Shown piece after piece: positions 51,292 through 59,987 of a stretch of DNA of 64,000 bases. The stretch is from NCBI RefSeq assembly GCF_900129055.1, contig NZ_FQUZ01000004.1, positions 62,001-126,000 on the forward strand. Direction: 5' to 3'. The first letter of the stretch is position 1, and each line of letters starts with the position of its first letter. A model generated the notes under the pieces. That model searched no databases, was not told the origin of the DNA, and saw only the letters and a list, made by a program, of their open reading frames with translations. A program made the position numbers and the translations under genes. The DNA is from Lampropedia hyalina DSM 16112 (GTDB taxonomy: Bacteria; Pseudomonadota; Gammaproteobacteria; Burkholderiales; Burkholderiaceae_C).

Positions 51292-52874
51292 AACGAAGAG
51301 ACCTTCTCAAATACACGGCCACCCTTTCGATGGCCACCGGCGGCGCATTGCTGCTCAAAGCCTGCGGCGGCAAGAACGATGACGAAAACCTGCCCGCATC
51401 CACCCTGCCGATTCCCGATCTGGTCCGTGCCGATGCCGTCAGTGCCATCACGCTGAAACTGCAAAAAGGCCGCTACGAATTCCTGCCCGGCAAGCCCACT
51501 GACACCTTCGGGGTCAATGGCGCGCTACTGGGGCCGGCCCTGCTGGTCAGGAATGGCGGCCAGTTCAATGTGCGCGTCGAAAACGGACTGGACGAGGATT
51601 CGGTGCTGCACTGGCACGGCCTGCTGGTCGATGGCGGCTCCGATGGCGGCCCGGCCTCCGCCGTGGGCGCGGGCGGCAGCTACGCGGTGAACGCGCCGGT
51701 CAGCCAGCCTGCCGCCACGCTGTGGTACCACGCCCACCCGCACGGGCGCACCGGCTACCAGACCGCCAGGGGCATCGGCGGCCTGCTGATCGTGGAGGAC
51801 GAGGCCAGCCAGAGCCTGGGCCTGCCCAGCACCTGGGGCGAGGACGACCTGCCCATCGTCATGCAGGACAAATACCTCAACGACGATGGCCAGATCGTGT
51901 ACAAGCTCAACCACAACGTCGTGGGGCTGGGCTGGTTCGGGCAGCACCTGTTCGTCAATGGCGTGCAGCAGCCGGTGCACTACGCACCGCGTGGCTGGGT
52001 ACGCCTGCGCCTGCTCAATGCCTGCAATGCGCGCGCCCTGCGGCTCAAGCTGGGCACGGGCAGCCCCTTCCATGTCATTGCCAGCGATGGCGGCTTCCTG
52101 CCCGGCCCGGTGACCGTGACGGAGCTGGACATGGTGCCCGGTGAGCGGTATGAAATTCTGGTGGACGGCTCCAGCGGCCAGCCTTTCGATCTGGTCATGG
52201 CCCCTTTTCGCCAGCAATGGGGAGCCTACACCGCCCCGTTCGATGTGGACTACAAGGTGCTCACCATCCACCCGAGCCGACCGGCAAAGAACCGCATGAT
52301 GCCTGCCGTGCTCACGGAACTGGCCGATGCCGTGCCGCCTGAAGGCATCCGGCACCGCCGCATCGAATTCGAGCTGATGGGGCACTTTCCGCTGGACCCA
52401 GACCCGACCGGGCCGCTCTTCAACCAGGACGACTTTCCGTTCAGCTACGCCATCAACGACGAAGACTCGGTGTTTGACGACCACACCACCATGCACATCA
52501 ACCAGGTCACCGTGGACGATGCACCGATGGAATCCTTTGCCATCGACAAGGCCAGCTTCCACGTGCCGCGCCACAGCACCGAAAAGTGGACGATCACCCT
52601 GCGCACCGGCGACACCTACCCGCACCCCTTCCATGTACACGGCACCCAGTTCCGGGTGCTGCGCATCAATGGCGCGCAGCCACCGCAGCACATGCGGGGC
52701 TGGAAGGACACCATCAACATCAGCGGTGCGGCCAATGTGCGTGCCGAGCCGGGGCAGGTGGACGTGCTGGTGCGCTTCGATCACGAGGCCGTGCTGCCGC
52801 ACCCCTACATGGTGCATTGCCACAACCTCGAACACGAGGACGGGGGCATGATGCTGGGCTTCACCGCGTCCTGA
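51288..52874 (+). CDS. Multicopper oxidase with Tat-type signal
   Basis: This 528-residue protein is of the CueO/CopA-type family of multicopper oxidases. All four copper-binding regions are visible: LHWHGLLVDGG, WYHAHPHGRTGYQ, HPFHVHGTQFRV, and MVHCHNLEHEDGGMM, with the type 1 copper cysteine at about residue 511. The N-terminus has a twin-arginine signal (MKRRDLLKYTATLSMATGG) and LLLKACGG, which may be a lipobox although Lys at -2 is unusual. Such enzymes oxidise Cu(I), Fe(II) or catechols in the periplasm. The ATGA overlap with the previous gene shows coupling. Confidence 0.92.
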   Translation: MKRRDLLKYTATLSMATGGALLLKACGGKNDDENLPASTLPIPDLVRADAVSAITLKLQKGRYEFLPGKPTDTFGVNGALLGPALLVRNGGQFNVRVENGLDEDSVLHWHGLLVDGGSDGGPASAVGAGGSYAVNAPVSQPAATLWYHAHPHGRTGYQTARGIGGLLIVEDEASQSLGLPSTWGEDDLPIVMQDKYLNDDGQIVYKLNHNVVGLGWFGQHLFVNGVQQPVHYAPRGWVRLRLLNACNARALRLKLGTGSPFHVIASDGGFLPGPVTVTELDMVPGERYEILVDGSSGQPFDLVMAPFRQQWGAYTAPFDVDYKVLTIHPSRPAKNRMMPAVLTELADAVPPEGIRHRRIEFELMGHFPLDPDPTGPLFNQDDFPFSYAINDEDSVFDDHTTMHINQVTVDDAPMESFAIDKASFHVPRHSTEKWTITLRTGDTYPHPFHVHGTQFRVLRINGAQPPQHMRGWKDTINISGAANVRAEPGQVDVLVRFDHEAVLPHPYMVHCHNLEHEDGGMMLGFTAS

Positions 52875-52938
52875 TGCGCTGCGACACCGAACCGATATCA
52901 CCCGGCATCGACCACCCAATCCACACAAGGACCCATTC

Positions 52939-54531
52939 ATGACGCACCCGAAATTCCCCGCCAAGGCATTGGCCATTGCCATCACACTGGCCGCATCCGC
53001 CGCTGCATCCGCCCCAACCACCCACTATGGCGATGCGCCACGGGGCTTCTACCAGATCGTGGCGCATGGCGATGAAGTCTTCGCTGCTTTTGCCGGCACC
53101 ATCGAGGACTACATGGCCGACCCCGTCAGCTATCCGAAGGGCGCAACACCGGGCGGGGTATTCGTATTCGATGCCGCCAGTTTGCAGCTCAAGCAGGAAA
53201 TCCCCTTGCAGGCCGATGCGGGTGCGCTGGCATTGAATCTGGCGAAAAACCAGTTGGTGGTCGGACACACCCATCACCATGCCGTCAGCACCATTGACCT
53301 GGATACCCGCCAGACACGCTACCATGAACTGGACACCCGGCATGGGGATGCGTTTTACCGCGTGCGCTATGTCACCACCGATGCGCAGGGCGATCTGTAT
53401 GTCAGTGCCTACGACTGGCGCAGTCCTTTCCAGTCCGCTGTGTTCAAGTTCGGCCCGAGTGGCCAGAAGGCACCGGGCTTTGCCGTGCAACCTTTTGATG
53501 GCTTCTCCCTGCCCGTGTTCATCACCAGCCGGTTCTCCACCGACGGCCAGCCGCAACTGCTGCACGGCAGTGCCCAGGTGCGGGCCGCCGACCTGCAAAC
53601 CGGAGCGGTCGAATACCAGAGCGCTTCGCCCATACGCAGCACAGGTCAAGAGGCCGTCAGCTTCTATAACTACATCGAAGGGCCAGGCAACACCATCATT
53701 GCCACCAATAATTTCTCCTGGTTCGATGGCAGCCAGGGCGACCCCAACCTGTACCTGTTCGAGCGCGGCAAGGAAAACCAGCCACAGCCACTGTTCACCG
53801 CCAACACCGCACTGGAAGCCATCTACCACCCGCAGGCCAGCCAGTTGTATGCCACCAGCTTTGGCTCCTACTTCAATGGCAAGGGTGCCCAGGTGCTCAG
53901 CATCATCGGTATCGATGGCAGCCAGCCATTCGGGCAGTCGCGTTTCGAGAACATCCGCTTCGACAATGCCGTGCCCAATAGTCTGGCCATGCGCCGCAGT
54001 GATGCAGGCACCGATCTGTTCGTCACACTGCGCATGCCTGCCATCCAGATTGCCAAGGTACGCATTGCACCTGACGTGAAAGGCATCGATGGCATCCGCA
54101 CACCGGGGGCGTGCAGCGTCACCATCTGGAACTTCGAGAGCCGCGACACCCTTGCACCGGTTCCCTGTGACTTCGTGGACATCGAACAGCAGTTCAAGGA
54201 CAACCTGCAAAGTGCCCAGGCATTCGCCCAAAGCGCACCGCAGAAGCTGAAAGAAGCCGAGGAAGCCGCCGCCGCATCCCGCAAGGCCCTGGCCGATGCA
54301 CAAACCGAACTGGCGGCCAAGCCCGATGATGCCGAACGCAAGAAAGCATTGGAGACGGCACGCTACGCTGCACAGATCAACGACTTCATGCTGATTGCCA
54401 CCAGCCGATCTGCTGCCAGTGCCGAGCGTGCCGTAACGGGCGCACGGCAGTTCCTGCTGGACTATCAGGAACAGAACCGGGCAAGCCATGCCAATCATGC
54501 CGATGGCCGTGCTGTTCGCAAGAAAGACTAG
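52939..54531 (+). CDS. YncE-like exported beta-propeller protein
   Basis: This protein of 530 residues has an N-terminal signal peptide (ALAIAITLAASAAASAPTTH). The main part looks like a beta-propeller of repeated short strands, for example GGVFVFDAASLQLKQEIPL, NQLVVGHTHHHAVSTIDLD and NPLYLF-like turns. It resembles YncE, a periplasmic propeller protein whose gene lies beside a TonB-dependent receptor in E. coli. The HTHHH run could bind metal. The last 110 residues are Ala/Glu/Lys-rich and likely a coiled coil. It is the last gene of the receptor cassette. Confidence 0.65.
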   Translation: MTHPKFPAKALAIAITLAASAAASAPTTHYGDAPRGFYQIVAHGDEVFAAFAGTIEDYMADPVSYPKGATPGGVFVFDAASLQLKQEIPLQADAGALALNLAKNQLVVGHTHHHAVSTIDLDTRQTRYHELDTRHGDAFYRVRYVTTDAQGDLYVSAYDWRSPFQSAVFKFGPSGQKAPGFAVQPFDGFSLPVFITSRFSTDGQPQLLHGSAQVRAADLQTGAVEYQSASPIRSTGQEAVSFYNYIEGPGNTIIATNNFSWFDGSQGDPNLYLFERGKENQPQPLFTANTALEAIYHPQASQLYATSFGSYFNGKGAQVLSIIGIDGSQPFGQSRFENIRFDNAVPNSLAMRRSDAGTDLFVTLRMPAIQIAKVRIAPDVKGIDGIRTPGACSVTIWNFESRDTLAPVPCDFVDIEQQFKDNLQSAQAFAQSAPQKLKEAEEAAAASRKALADAQTELAAKPDDAERKKALETARYAAQINDFMLIATSRSAASAERAVTGARQFLLDYQEQNRASHANHADGRAVRKKD

Positions 54532-54594
54532 AATGCCCCTCTGCATGGCCGGATTGCGGCCACTTCAAGCATAGCCAACAAGGAGTACAGATAC

Positions 54595-55062
54595 ATGTCA
54601 GACAATCGCCCGTTCAAAGTGCTGGGCATCCAGCAGATCGCCATCGGTGGCACCAGCAAGGAACGCCTCAAGGCCCTCTGGGTGGACGCACTGGGGCTGA
54701 CCGTCACCGGCACGTTCCAGAGCGAGCGCGAGAACGTGGACGAAGACATTCTGGCCATTGGCAAAGGGGCCACCAAGGTCGAGGTCGATCTGATGCAGCC
54801 GCTGGACCTGGAGAAGAAACCCGCCGTCCATACCACCCCGCTGAACCACGTCGGCCTGTGGATCGACGACCTGCCCAAGGCCGTGGAATGGCTCACCGCC
54901 AAAGGCGTGCGCTTTGCCCCCGGTGGCATCCGCAAGGGCGCGGCAGGCTACGACATCACCTTCCTGCACCCCAAGGCCAATGAGGAGTTCCCGATTGCAG
55001 GCGAAGGCGTGCTGATCGAGTTGGTGCAGGCTCCTGCACAAGTCATTGCCGCGCTGGGTTGA
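54595..55062 (+). CDS. VOC-family (glyoxalase-like) protein
   Basis: This protein of 155 residues belongs to the vicinal oxygen chelate superfamily. Two beta-alpha-beta-beta-beta modules can be seen: [20 protein letters not shown] and [20 protein letters not shown], with metal-ligand candidates H (in NHVGLW) and E (in LIELVQ). It may be a lactoylglutathione lyase, an epimerase or a dioxygenase-like protein; the substrate is not clear. AAGGAG precedes ATG 54595, and a strong terminator follows. Confidence 0.83.
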   Translation: MSDNRPFKVLGIQQIAIGGTSKERLKALWVDALGLTVTGTFQSERENVDEDILAIGKGATKVEVDLMQPLDLEKKPAVHTTPLNHVGLWIDDLPKAVEWLTAKGVRFAPGGIRKGAAGYDITFLHPKANEEFPIAGEGVLIELVQAPAQVIAALG

Positions 55063-55091
55063 GTTGCAGACCTTAAGTAAGGATTGCATGT

Positions 55092-55126
55092 CGCCGTTGC
55101 AGCCATGGCCGCAACGGCGTTTTTTT
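55092..55126 (+). terminator. Terminator after the VOC gene
   Basis: CGCCGTTGC and GCAACGGCG form a perfect 9-base stem with a 10-base loop, followed by seven T. It lies 30 bases after the VOC stop and just before the 3' end of prfC on the other strand. Confidence 0.93.
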
Positions 55127-55146
55127 GCACAGAACCGTGCAAAGCT

Positions 55147-56775
55147 TCAACCGTGCTGCAACTCCAGCCCGGCGTGCTCGCGCAGCGGGTGGAAGGTGAT
55201 TTTCGGGAAGCGTTCCTGTGCCAGCCGCACATCGTAGGGCGAGGTACACATATAGGCCAGTGCGTTGGCGGCATCGTGGGCCATGCGCAGAGGGTAGGCG
55301 GCCTCGAACTTCTTCAGCTCGTCCGGGCTGGCCGCGCTGATCCAGCGGGCACTCGTGTACTGGCTGGGTTCCAGCCGCACTTCGGCATCGTATTCGGTCT
55401 TCAGGCGATGCTGCACCACCTCAAACTGCAACTGGCCGACGGCCCCCAGCAGCATATTGCCCCCGGCATCGGGTTTGAACACCTGAATCGCGCCTTCTTC
55501 GCCCAGTTGCATCAGCCCTTGCTGCAACTGCTTGGTGCGCAGCGGGTTCTTCAGCACCACGGTGGCGAACATTTCCGGTGCGAAGAAGGGCAGGCCGGTG
55601 AATTGCAGATTGGCTCCATCGGTGATGGTGTCGCCCAGTTGCACGCCGCCGTGGGTGGTGAAGCCGATGATGTCGCCCGCGTAGGCTTCTTCCACGGCTT
55701 CGCGCCGCTGGCTCAGAAAGGTCACTACGCTGGTGGGACGCAGTTCCTTGCCACTGCGCTGCACCTTCAGCTTCATGCCAGGGCTGTACTTGCCCGAGGC
55801 AATGCGCACGAAGGCGATGCGGTCGCGGTGGTTGGCATCCATATTGGCCTGCACCTTGAACACCACGCCGGAGAACGCCTTGTCGGCCGGTTCGATGGTC
55901 TTCTGTTCCGGCTGGCGATTGACGATGACCGTGCTGGTGCGCGCCTTGGGAGCAGGGGCCAGATCGACCAGCGCGTCCAGCACTTCCATGACCCCGAAAT
56001 TGTTCACCCCGGAGCCGAAGAACACCGGGGTCTGGCGGGCCGCGAGAAAGTCGGCATGGTTCCACTCGGGTGATGCGCCGGTGGCCAGCTCCATGCTATC
56101 CAGTGCCTCGGTGAAGGCCGAGCCGAAGCGTTGCTCCAGCCGGGCATGGCCGTCTTTCAGTGGGATGGACTCGAAATCCTGCGGGCGTTTCTCGCTGCCC
56201 GCTTCAAACACACTCATGGCCTGGGTGCGCAGATTGATGATGCCGCCAAAGCGTTTGCCCTGACCCACCGGCCAGGTCATCGGCACGCAGGGCATGCCGA
56301 GTTCGCGTTCCACCTCGTCCAGAATGTCCAGCGGGTCGCGCACCTCGCGGTCCATCTTGTTCACGAAGGTGATGATGGGCGTATCGCGCTGGCGGCAGAC
56401 CTCGATCAGGCGGCGCGTCTGCGCTTCCACCCCGTTGGCCGCATCGATGACCATCAGCGCGGAATCGACGGCGGTGAGTACGCGGTAGGTGTCTTCCGAG
56501 AAGTCCTTGTGGCCGGGGGTGTCCAGCAGGTTGATGACGTGGTCGCGGTACACCATCTGCATCACACTCGATGCCACCGAAATGCCGCGCTGCTTCTCGA
56601 TCTCCATCCAGTCGCTGGTCGCGTGGCGGCTGGCCTTGCGCCCCTTCACGGCCCCGGCGATCTGGATCGCGCCGGAGAACAGCAACAGTTTTTCGGTCAG
56701 CGTGGTCTTGCCCGCGTCCGGGTGGGAGATGATGGCAAAGCTGCGGCGGCGGCGGGTTTCTTTTTCGTAGGTCAC
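55147..56775 (-). CDS. prfC: Peptide chain release factor 3
   Basis: RF-3 is the GTPase that removes RF-1 and RF-2 from the ribosome after termination. The 542-residue protein has all GTPase motifs: G1 SHPDAGKTTLTEKLL, G2 QRGISVASSV, G3 DTPGHKDFSEDTYR, and G4 FVNKMDREVRDP. Domain II and III follow with AYAGDIIGFTTHGGVQLGDT and VGQLQFEVVQHRLKTEYDAE. The start MTYEKETRRRRSFAIISHP is typical. It faces away from rfbD. Confidence 0.96.
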   Translation of the reverse strand: MTYEKETRRRRSFAIISHPDAGKTTLTEKLLLFSGAIQIAGAVKGRKASRHATSDWMEIEKQRGISVASSVMQMVYRDHVINLLDTPGHKDFSEDTYRVLTAVDSALMVIDAANGVEAQTRRLIEVCRQRDTPIITFVNKMDREVRDPLDILDEVERELGMPCVPMTWPVGQGKRFGGIINLRTQAMSVFEAGSEKRPQDFESIPLKDGHARLEQRFGSAFTEALDSMELATGASPEWNHADFLAARQTPVFFGSGVNNFGVMEVLDALVDLAPAPKARTSTVIVNRQPEQKTIEPADKAFSGVVFKVQANMDANHRDRIAFVRIASGKYSPGMKLKVQRSGKELRPTSVVTFLSQRREAVEEAYAGDIIGFTTHGGVQLGDTITDGANLQFTGLPFFAPEMFATVVLKNPLRTKQLQQGLMQLGEEGAIQVFKPDAGGNMLLGAVGQLQFEVVQHRLKTEYDAEVRLEPSQYTSARWISAASPDELKKFEAAYPLRMAHDAANALAYMCTSPYDVRLAQERFPKITFHPLREHAGLELQHG

Positions 56776-56847
56776 GGCGATCAGGGCTTGGGAATCGGCA
56801 AAGCCTGCTATCTTACTGGCGGATGCCGTAAAAAAAGGAACAGATAC

Positions 56848-57741
56848 ATGACGAAAATTCTATTGTTGGGCCGAAACGGCCAGTTGGGCTGGGAGTTGCA
56901 GCGCAGTCTGGCGGTGCTGGGCGACGTGGTGGCTCTGGAGCGGCACAGCCCGCAGCATGTGGGCGACCTTTCCCGACCCGAAGCCCTGCGCCAGACCGTG
57001 CAGGCGGTTGCGCCGGACGTGATCGTCAATGCCGCTGCCTACACCGCCGTGGATCGCGCCGAAAGCGAAGCCGCCCTGGCGCAGACCATCAACGCCACCG
57101 CCCCCGAGGTACTGGCACAGGAGGCGCAGAAACTGGGCGCATGGCTGGTGCATTTCAGCACCGACTATGTATTCGACGGTACGGGCGAGCGGGCATGGCG
57201 CGAGGACGATGCCCCCGCGCCGCTGTCGGTGTACGGCCAGACCAAGCTGGAGGGTGAACAGCGCATAGCCCAGGCGTGCGAACGGCATCTGGTGTTGCGC
57301 ACCAGTTGGGTGTATGGAGCGCATGGCCAGAACTTTCTCAAGACCATGCTGAAACTCGGGCGCGAGCGCGAACTGCTGACCGTTGTGGCCGACCAGATCG
57401 GCGCACCCACCGGCGCAGAACTGCTGGCCGATGCCACCGCCCACGCCCTGCGCCAAGCCCTGTACGCCCCCGAAAAAGCCGGTCTCTACCACCTCACCGC
57501 CAGCGGCAGCACCAGTTGGCACGACTACGCCCGGCAGGTACTGGCCTGTGCGCAAACCCTGCAACCCCAGGCACCGGTAGCCGAAGTCAAACCCATTGGC
57601 ACCGCCGACTACCCCACAGCGGCCCGCCGCCCGCTGAATTCCCGCCTGGACACCACCCGCTTTGAAAAGACATTTGGCCTGCACCTGCCCCAGTGGCAAA
57701 CAGGCGTGGAACGGGTGGTGCGGGAGTTGCTGAAAGACTGA
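56848..57741 (+). CDS. rfbD: dTDP-4-dehydrorhamnose reductase
   Basis: This enzyme performs the last step of dTDP-L-rhamnose synthesis for surface polysaccharides. The 297-residue protein shows the NADPH motif LLLGRNGQLGWELQRSL, VDRAESEAALAQTINATA, STDYVFDGTG, the catalytic YxxxK in VYGQTKLEGEQ, and RTSWVYGAHGQNFLKTML. ATG 56848 follows AAGGA. The partner genes rfbA, rfbB and rfbC are not visible in the window, so the rest of the pathway must be elsewhere. Confidence 0.93.
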   Translation: MTKILLLGRNGQLGWELQRSLAVLGDVVALERHSPQHVGDLSRPEALRQTVQAVAPDVIVNAAAYTAVDRAESEAALAQTINATAPEVLAQEAQKLGAWLVHFSTDYVFDGTGERAWREDDAPAPLSVYGQTKLEGEQRIAQACERHLVLRTSWVYGAHGQNFLKTMLKLGRERELLTVVADQIGAPTGAELLADATAHALRQALYAPEKAGLYHLTASGSTSWHDYARQVLACAQTLQPQAPVAEVKPIGTADYPTAARRPLNSRLDTTRFEKTFGLHLPQWQTGVERVVRELLKD

Positions 57742-57856
57742 AATAGAATGAGGCTGTTTCCCTCTCTGCCATGTTCGTTTGATGGCATCAGTGGGGCAGC
57801 GGAAATATGGTTGAAGTAAGCCAGGAACAAAATCAAAGACGGAAAACGAGGGTGAG

Positions 57857-59284
57857 ATGTTAATCAAGTTGGCTGATGACCAGAGCAAGCGTCTGGCGTT
57901 GCTGGAGTCGCTGGAGCAATCGCCCCTGCTGGATGACAGACAGAAAAAATGGCTCAGGGATGAGCTGTGGAATTTACGCAAGGGGCGCAGCGGCGAGCGC
58001 AATGCCGCCCATTACATTGACAGCTCCCTCAAGGACAGTGCCAATCTGGCGGTCATTCATGACTTGAGGCTGGAGTGGGAGGGCGAATCGGCGCAGATCG
58101 ACCATCTTGTCATCTCGCGTGGCCTGATTTTCTATCTGTTGGAGACCAAAAACTTCAGCGGCAATCTCTCCATCAACGAGCATGGCGAATTCACTGTGTT
58201 CTATGGCAATATCCGACAGGGTATTCCATCACCGATCCAGCAAAGCAAACGGCATGAAAAAGTGCTTGTCAAGTGGCTGGAAAAGCTTGGAATTGGTGGA
58301 CGTTTTGGCAGCAGCCCGCAATTTTTCCATGTGGTGCTGGTGGCTCCCACCAGCACGATCAGTCGCCCTGCGCCTGCCAAGTTTGACACCAGTAACGTCA
58401 TCAAGGCCGATGCGTTTGACGAATGGCGGATGCAGCACGGCATGTCGTTTGGGCAGACGTTTACCGCGATGGCAAATTTGCGCTCTGGCGATACAGTGCG
58501 CGAGTGGGCGCAAAAGCTGGCAGATGTGCACCGGCCACTGAACCCGCTACAGTTGCCCGATTTCATGAAGCCGCGTGAACGGGCAAAGGTGCAGCCGCAA
58601 GTACAGACTGTGATTCACAGTCAGCCAGTCGTGGCAGCGGAGCTGCCCCGGCCAGCGCAACCGGTGTCCGTTGTCGCCGAGCCACCGGGCGCGGTTTGTG
58701 CAAGCTGTGCGCGGCGTTTGTCTGCGGCTGAACAGGCGTATTGCAGCAATAACGCCCAATTGTTTGATGGAGCCATGCTGTGCATGGCGCACCAGAAAAC
58801 CTATCGACAGGAAAAACAGCGTGAGCAGGCGAATGTGCAGCCGCAAGTACAGACTGCGATTCACAGTCAGCCAGCCGTGGCAGTGGAGCCGCCCCGGCCA
58901 GCGCAGCCCGTGTCCGCAGCCGCCGAGGTACCGGGCGCGGTTTGCGCAAGTTGCGCGCGGCGTTTGTCTGCGGCTGAACAGGCGTATTGCAGCAATAACG
59001 CCCAATTGTTTGATGGAGCCATGCTGTGCATGGCGCATCAGAAAACCTATCAACAGGACAAACTGCGTGAGCAGGCGAATACTGTTCAGCCAGTGCAACA
59101 CCAGACACCTGTAGCCCCGGTGAATGTTGAAAACGTTGCAGAGACAGACCCACGAAAGCGCAAACTCATTTGCTGTACTTGCGATAAATCCATCAGTTTC
59201 GCGGAAGGCAAGTTTTGCTGGAATAACGAACAGCGTTTTGGTGGTTTGCAATACTGCCGTGAGCATCAGGCTGCATTCCGTTGA
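57857..59284 (+). CDS. NERD-domain protein with three zinc-type modules
   Basis: The protein has 475 residues. The N-terminal NERD (nuclease-related) domain has GRSGERNAAHYIDSSLK, the acidic residue in AQIDHLVIS (about 82) and LLETKNFSG with ExK (about 96-98), as in PD-(D/E)xK-like folds. A linker leads to three modules with one pattern, C-x2-C-x11-C-x12-C-x2-H, starting near residues 281, 363 and 439. The first two (CASCARRLSAAEQAYCSNN) are almost identical, in a duplicated unit of 82 residues; the third (CCTCDKSISFAEGKFCWNN) has diverged. Such domains suggest nucleic-acid binding. The role is unknown. Confidence 0.8.
   Translation: MLIKLADDQSKRLALLESLEQSPLLDDRQKKWLRDELWNLRKGRSGERNAAHYIDSSLKDSANLAVIHDLRLEWEGESAQIDHLVISRGLIFYLLETKNFSGNLSINEHGEFTVFYGNIRQGIPSPIQQSKRHEKVLVKWLEKLGIGGRFGSSPQFFHVVLVAPTSTISRPAPAKFDTSNVIKADAFDEWRMQHGMSFGQTFTAMANLRSGDTVREWAQKLADVHRPLNPLQLPDFMKPRERAKVQPQVQTVIHSQPVVAAELPRPAQPVSVVAEPPGAVCASCARRLSAAEQAYCSNNAQLFDGAMLCMAHQKTYRQEKQREQANVQPQVQTAIHSQPAVAVEPPRPAQPVSAAAEVPGAVCASCARRLSAAEQAYCSNNAQLFDGAMLCMAHQKTYQQDKLREQANTVQPVQHQTPVAPVNVENVAETDPRKRKLICCTCDKSISFAEGKFCWNNEQRFGGLQYCREHQAAFR
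58588..59082 (+). repeat. Tandem 246-base repeat inside the NERD gene
   Basis: Two in-frame copies of 246 bases (82 codons) start at about 58588 and 58834. They differ at few positions, mostly in the Pro/Ala linker; the zinc-module half is almost unchanged. This points to a recent tandem duplication or to ongoing correction between copies. Length variants between strains would be expected. Confidence 0.85.
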
Positions 59285-59354
59285 ATTTTCTTAACCTGTA
59301 AGGTGCAATGGCGGCAGCGTATTGCGCCTGTCGTTCGCCCCTACGGCCCGGCAA

Positions 59355-59855
59355 TCAGGGGCGGATGGCAGTGGCTGGGGGCTGGTAGATGCTGGTGTGG
59401 GCACGGATCAGGTCGATGGGGAAACGCTGGCCTGCCAGATAGTCTTCGATGCAGGTCAGGACGATGGGGGAGCGGTGGCGTTCGCGGCTGGCGCGCACTT
59501 CGTCGGCGGTGAGCCAGACTGCCCGCACGATGCCGGTGTCCAGTTGCCGCTCGGCATGGTGCAGCCCCAGCCTGCCGGTGAAGGTGAAGCGCAGGTAGGT
59601 GACGTCGCTGCGGGTGCGGCTGGTGGCGAAGCGGTTGAGGTAGATGCCCACCAGTTCGGTGGGCTGGAAGTCGTAGGCGGCTTCTTCCAGCGTTTCGCGG
59701 GCGCAGGCCTGTATGGGGTCTTCGCCGGGGTCCAGGTGCCCGGCAGGGGTGTTGAGACGCAGGCCGTCGGCAGTGTCTTCTTCCACGAGCAGAAAAGAGC
59801 CGCCGCGCTCGATCACTGCGGCCACGGTGACATTGGGCTTCCATCGGTTGGGCAT
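59355..59855 (-). CDS. NUDIX hydrolase
   Basis: This small hydrolase of 166 residues has a complete NUDIX box, GHLDPGEDPIQACARETLEE, fitting G-x5-E-x7-R-E-x2-E-E. The start MPNRWKPNVTVAAVIERGG and the strand RSDVTYLRFTFTG resemble NudJ-type phosphatases of nucleoside and thiamine pyrophosphates; the exact substrate is open. It is transcribed away from gspE, so the 132-base gap holds both promoters. Confidence 0.9.
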   Translation of the reverse strand: MPNRWKPNVTVAAVIERGGSFLLVEEDTADGLRLNTPAGHLDPGEDPIQACARETLEEAAYDFQPTELVGIYLNRFATSRTRSDVTYLRFTFTGRLGLHHAERQLDTGIVRAVWLTADEVRASRERHRSPIVLTCIEDYLAGQRFPIDLIRAHTSIYQPPATAIRP

Positions 59856-59987
59856 CCCGCCATTATCGCCGAGCCAGCCCTGCCTCGCGTTGCTGCTGTA
59901 CGCAGGGCAGGGTGAATGTTTGGGATAATGGGCCGTGGCTCTCCTGCCTTGGCGGGTGGTGGTTGTGTTGGCTTGCTTGCTTGCTGA

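Noticed and set aside
52861-54546. Minus-strand open frame of 561 codons opposite the propeller gene
   Set aside because: The plus-strand gene has a signal peptide, a ribosome site and domain likeness; the minus frame has none.
58588-59082. Two repeats considered as a CRISPR-like or satellite array
   Set aside because: There are only two long in-frame copies with no short direct repeat and spacer pattern. They are protein modules. No CRISPR array was seen anywhere in the window.
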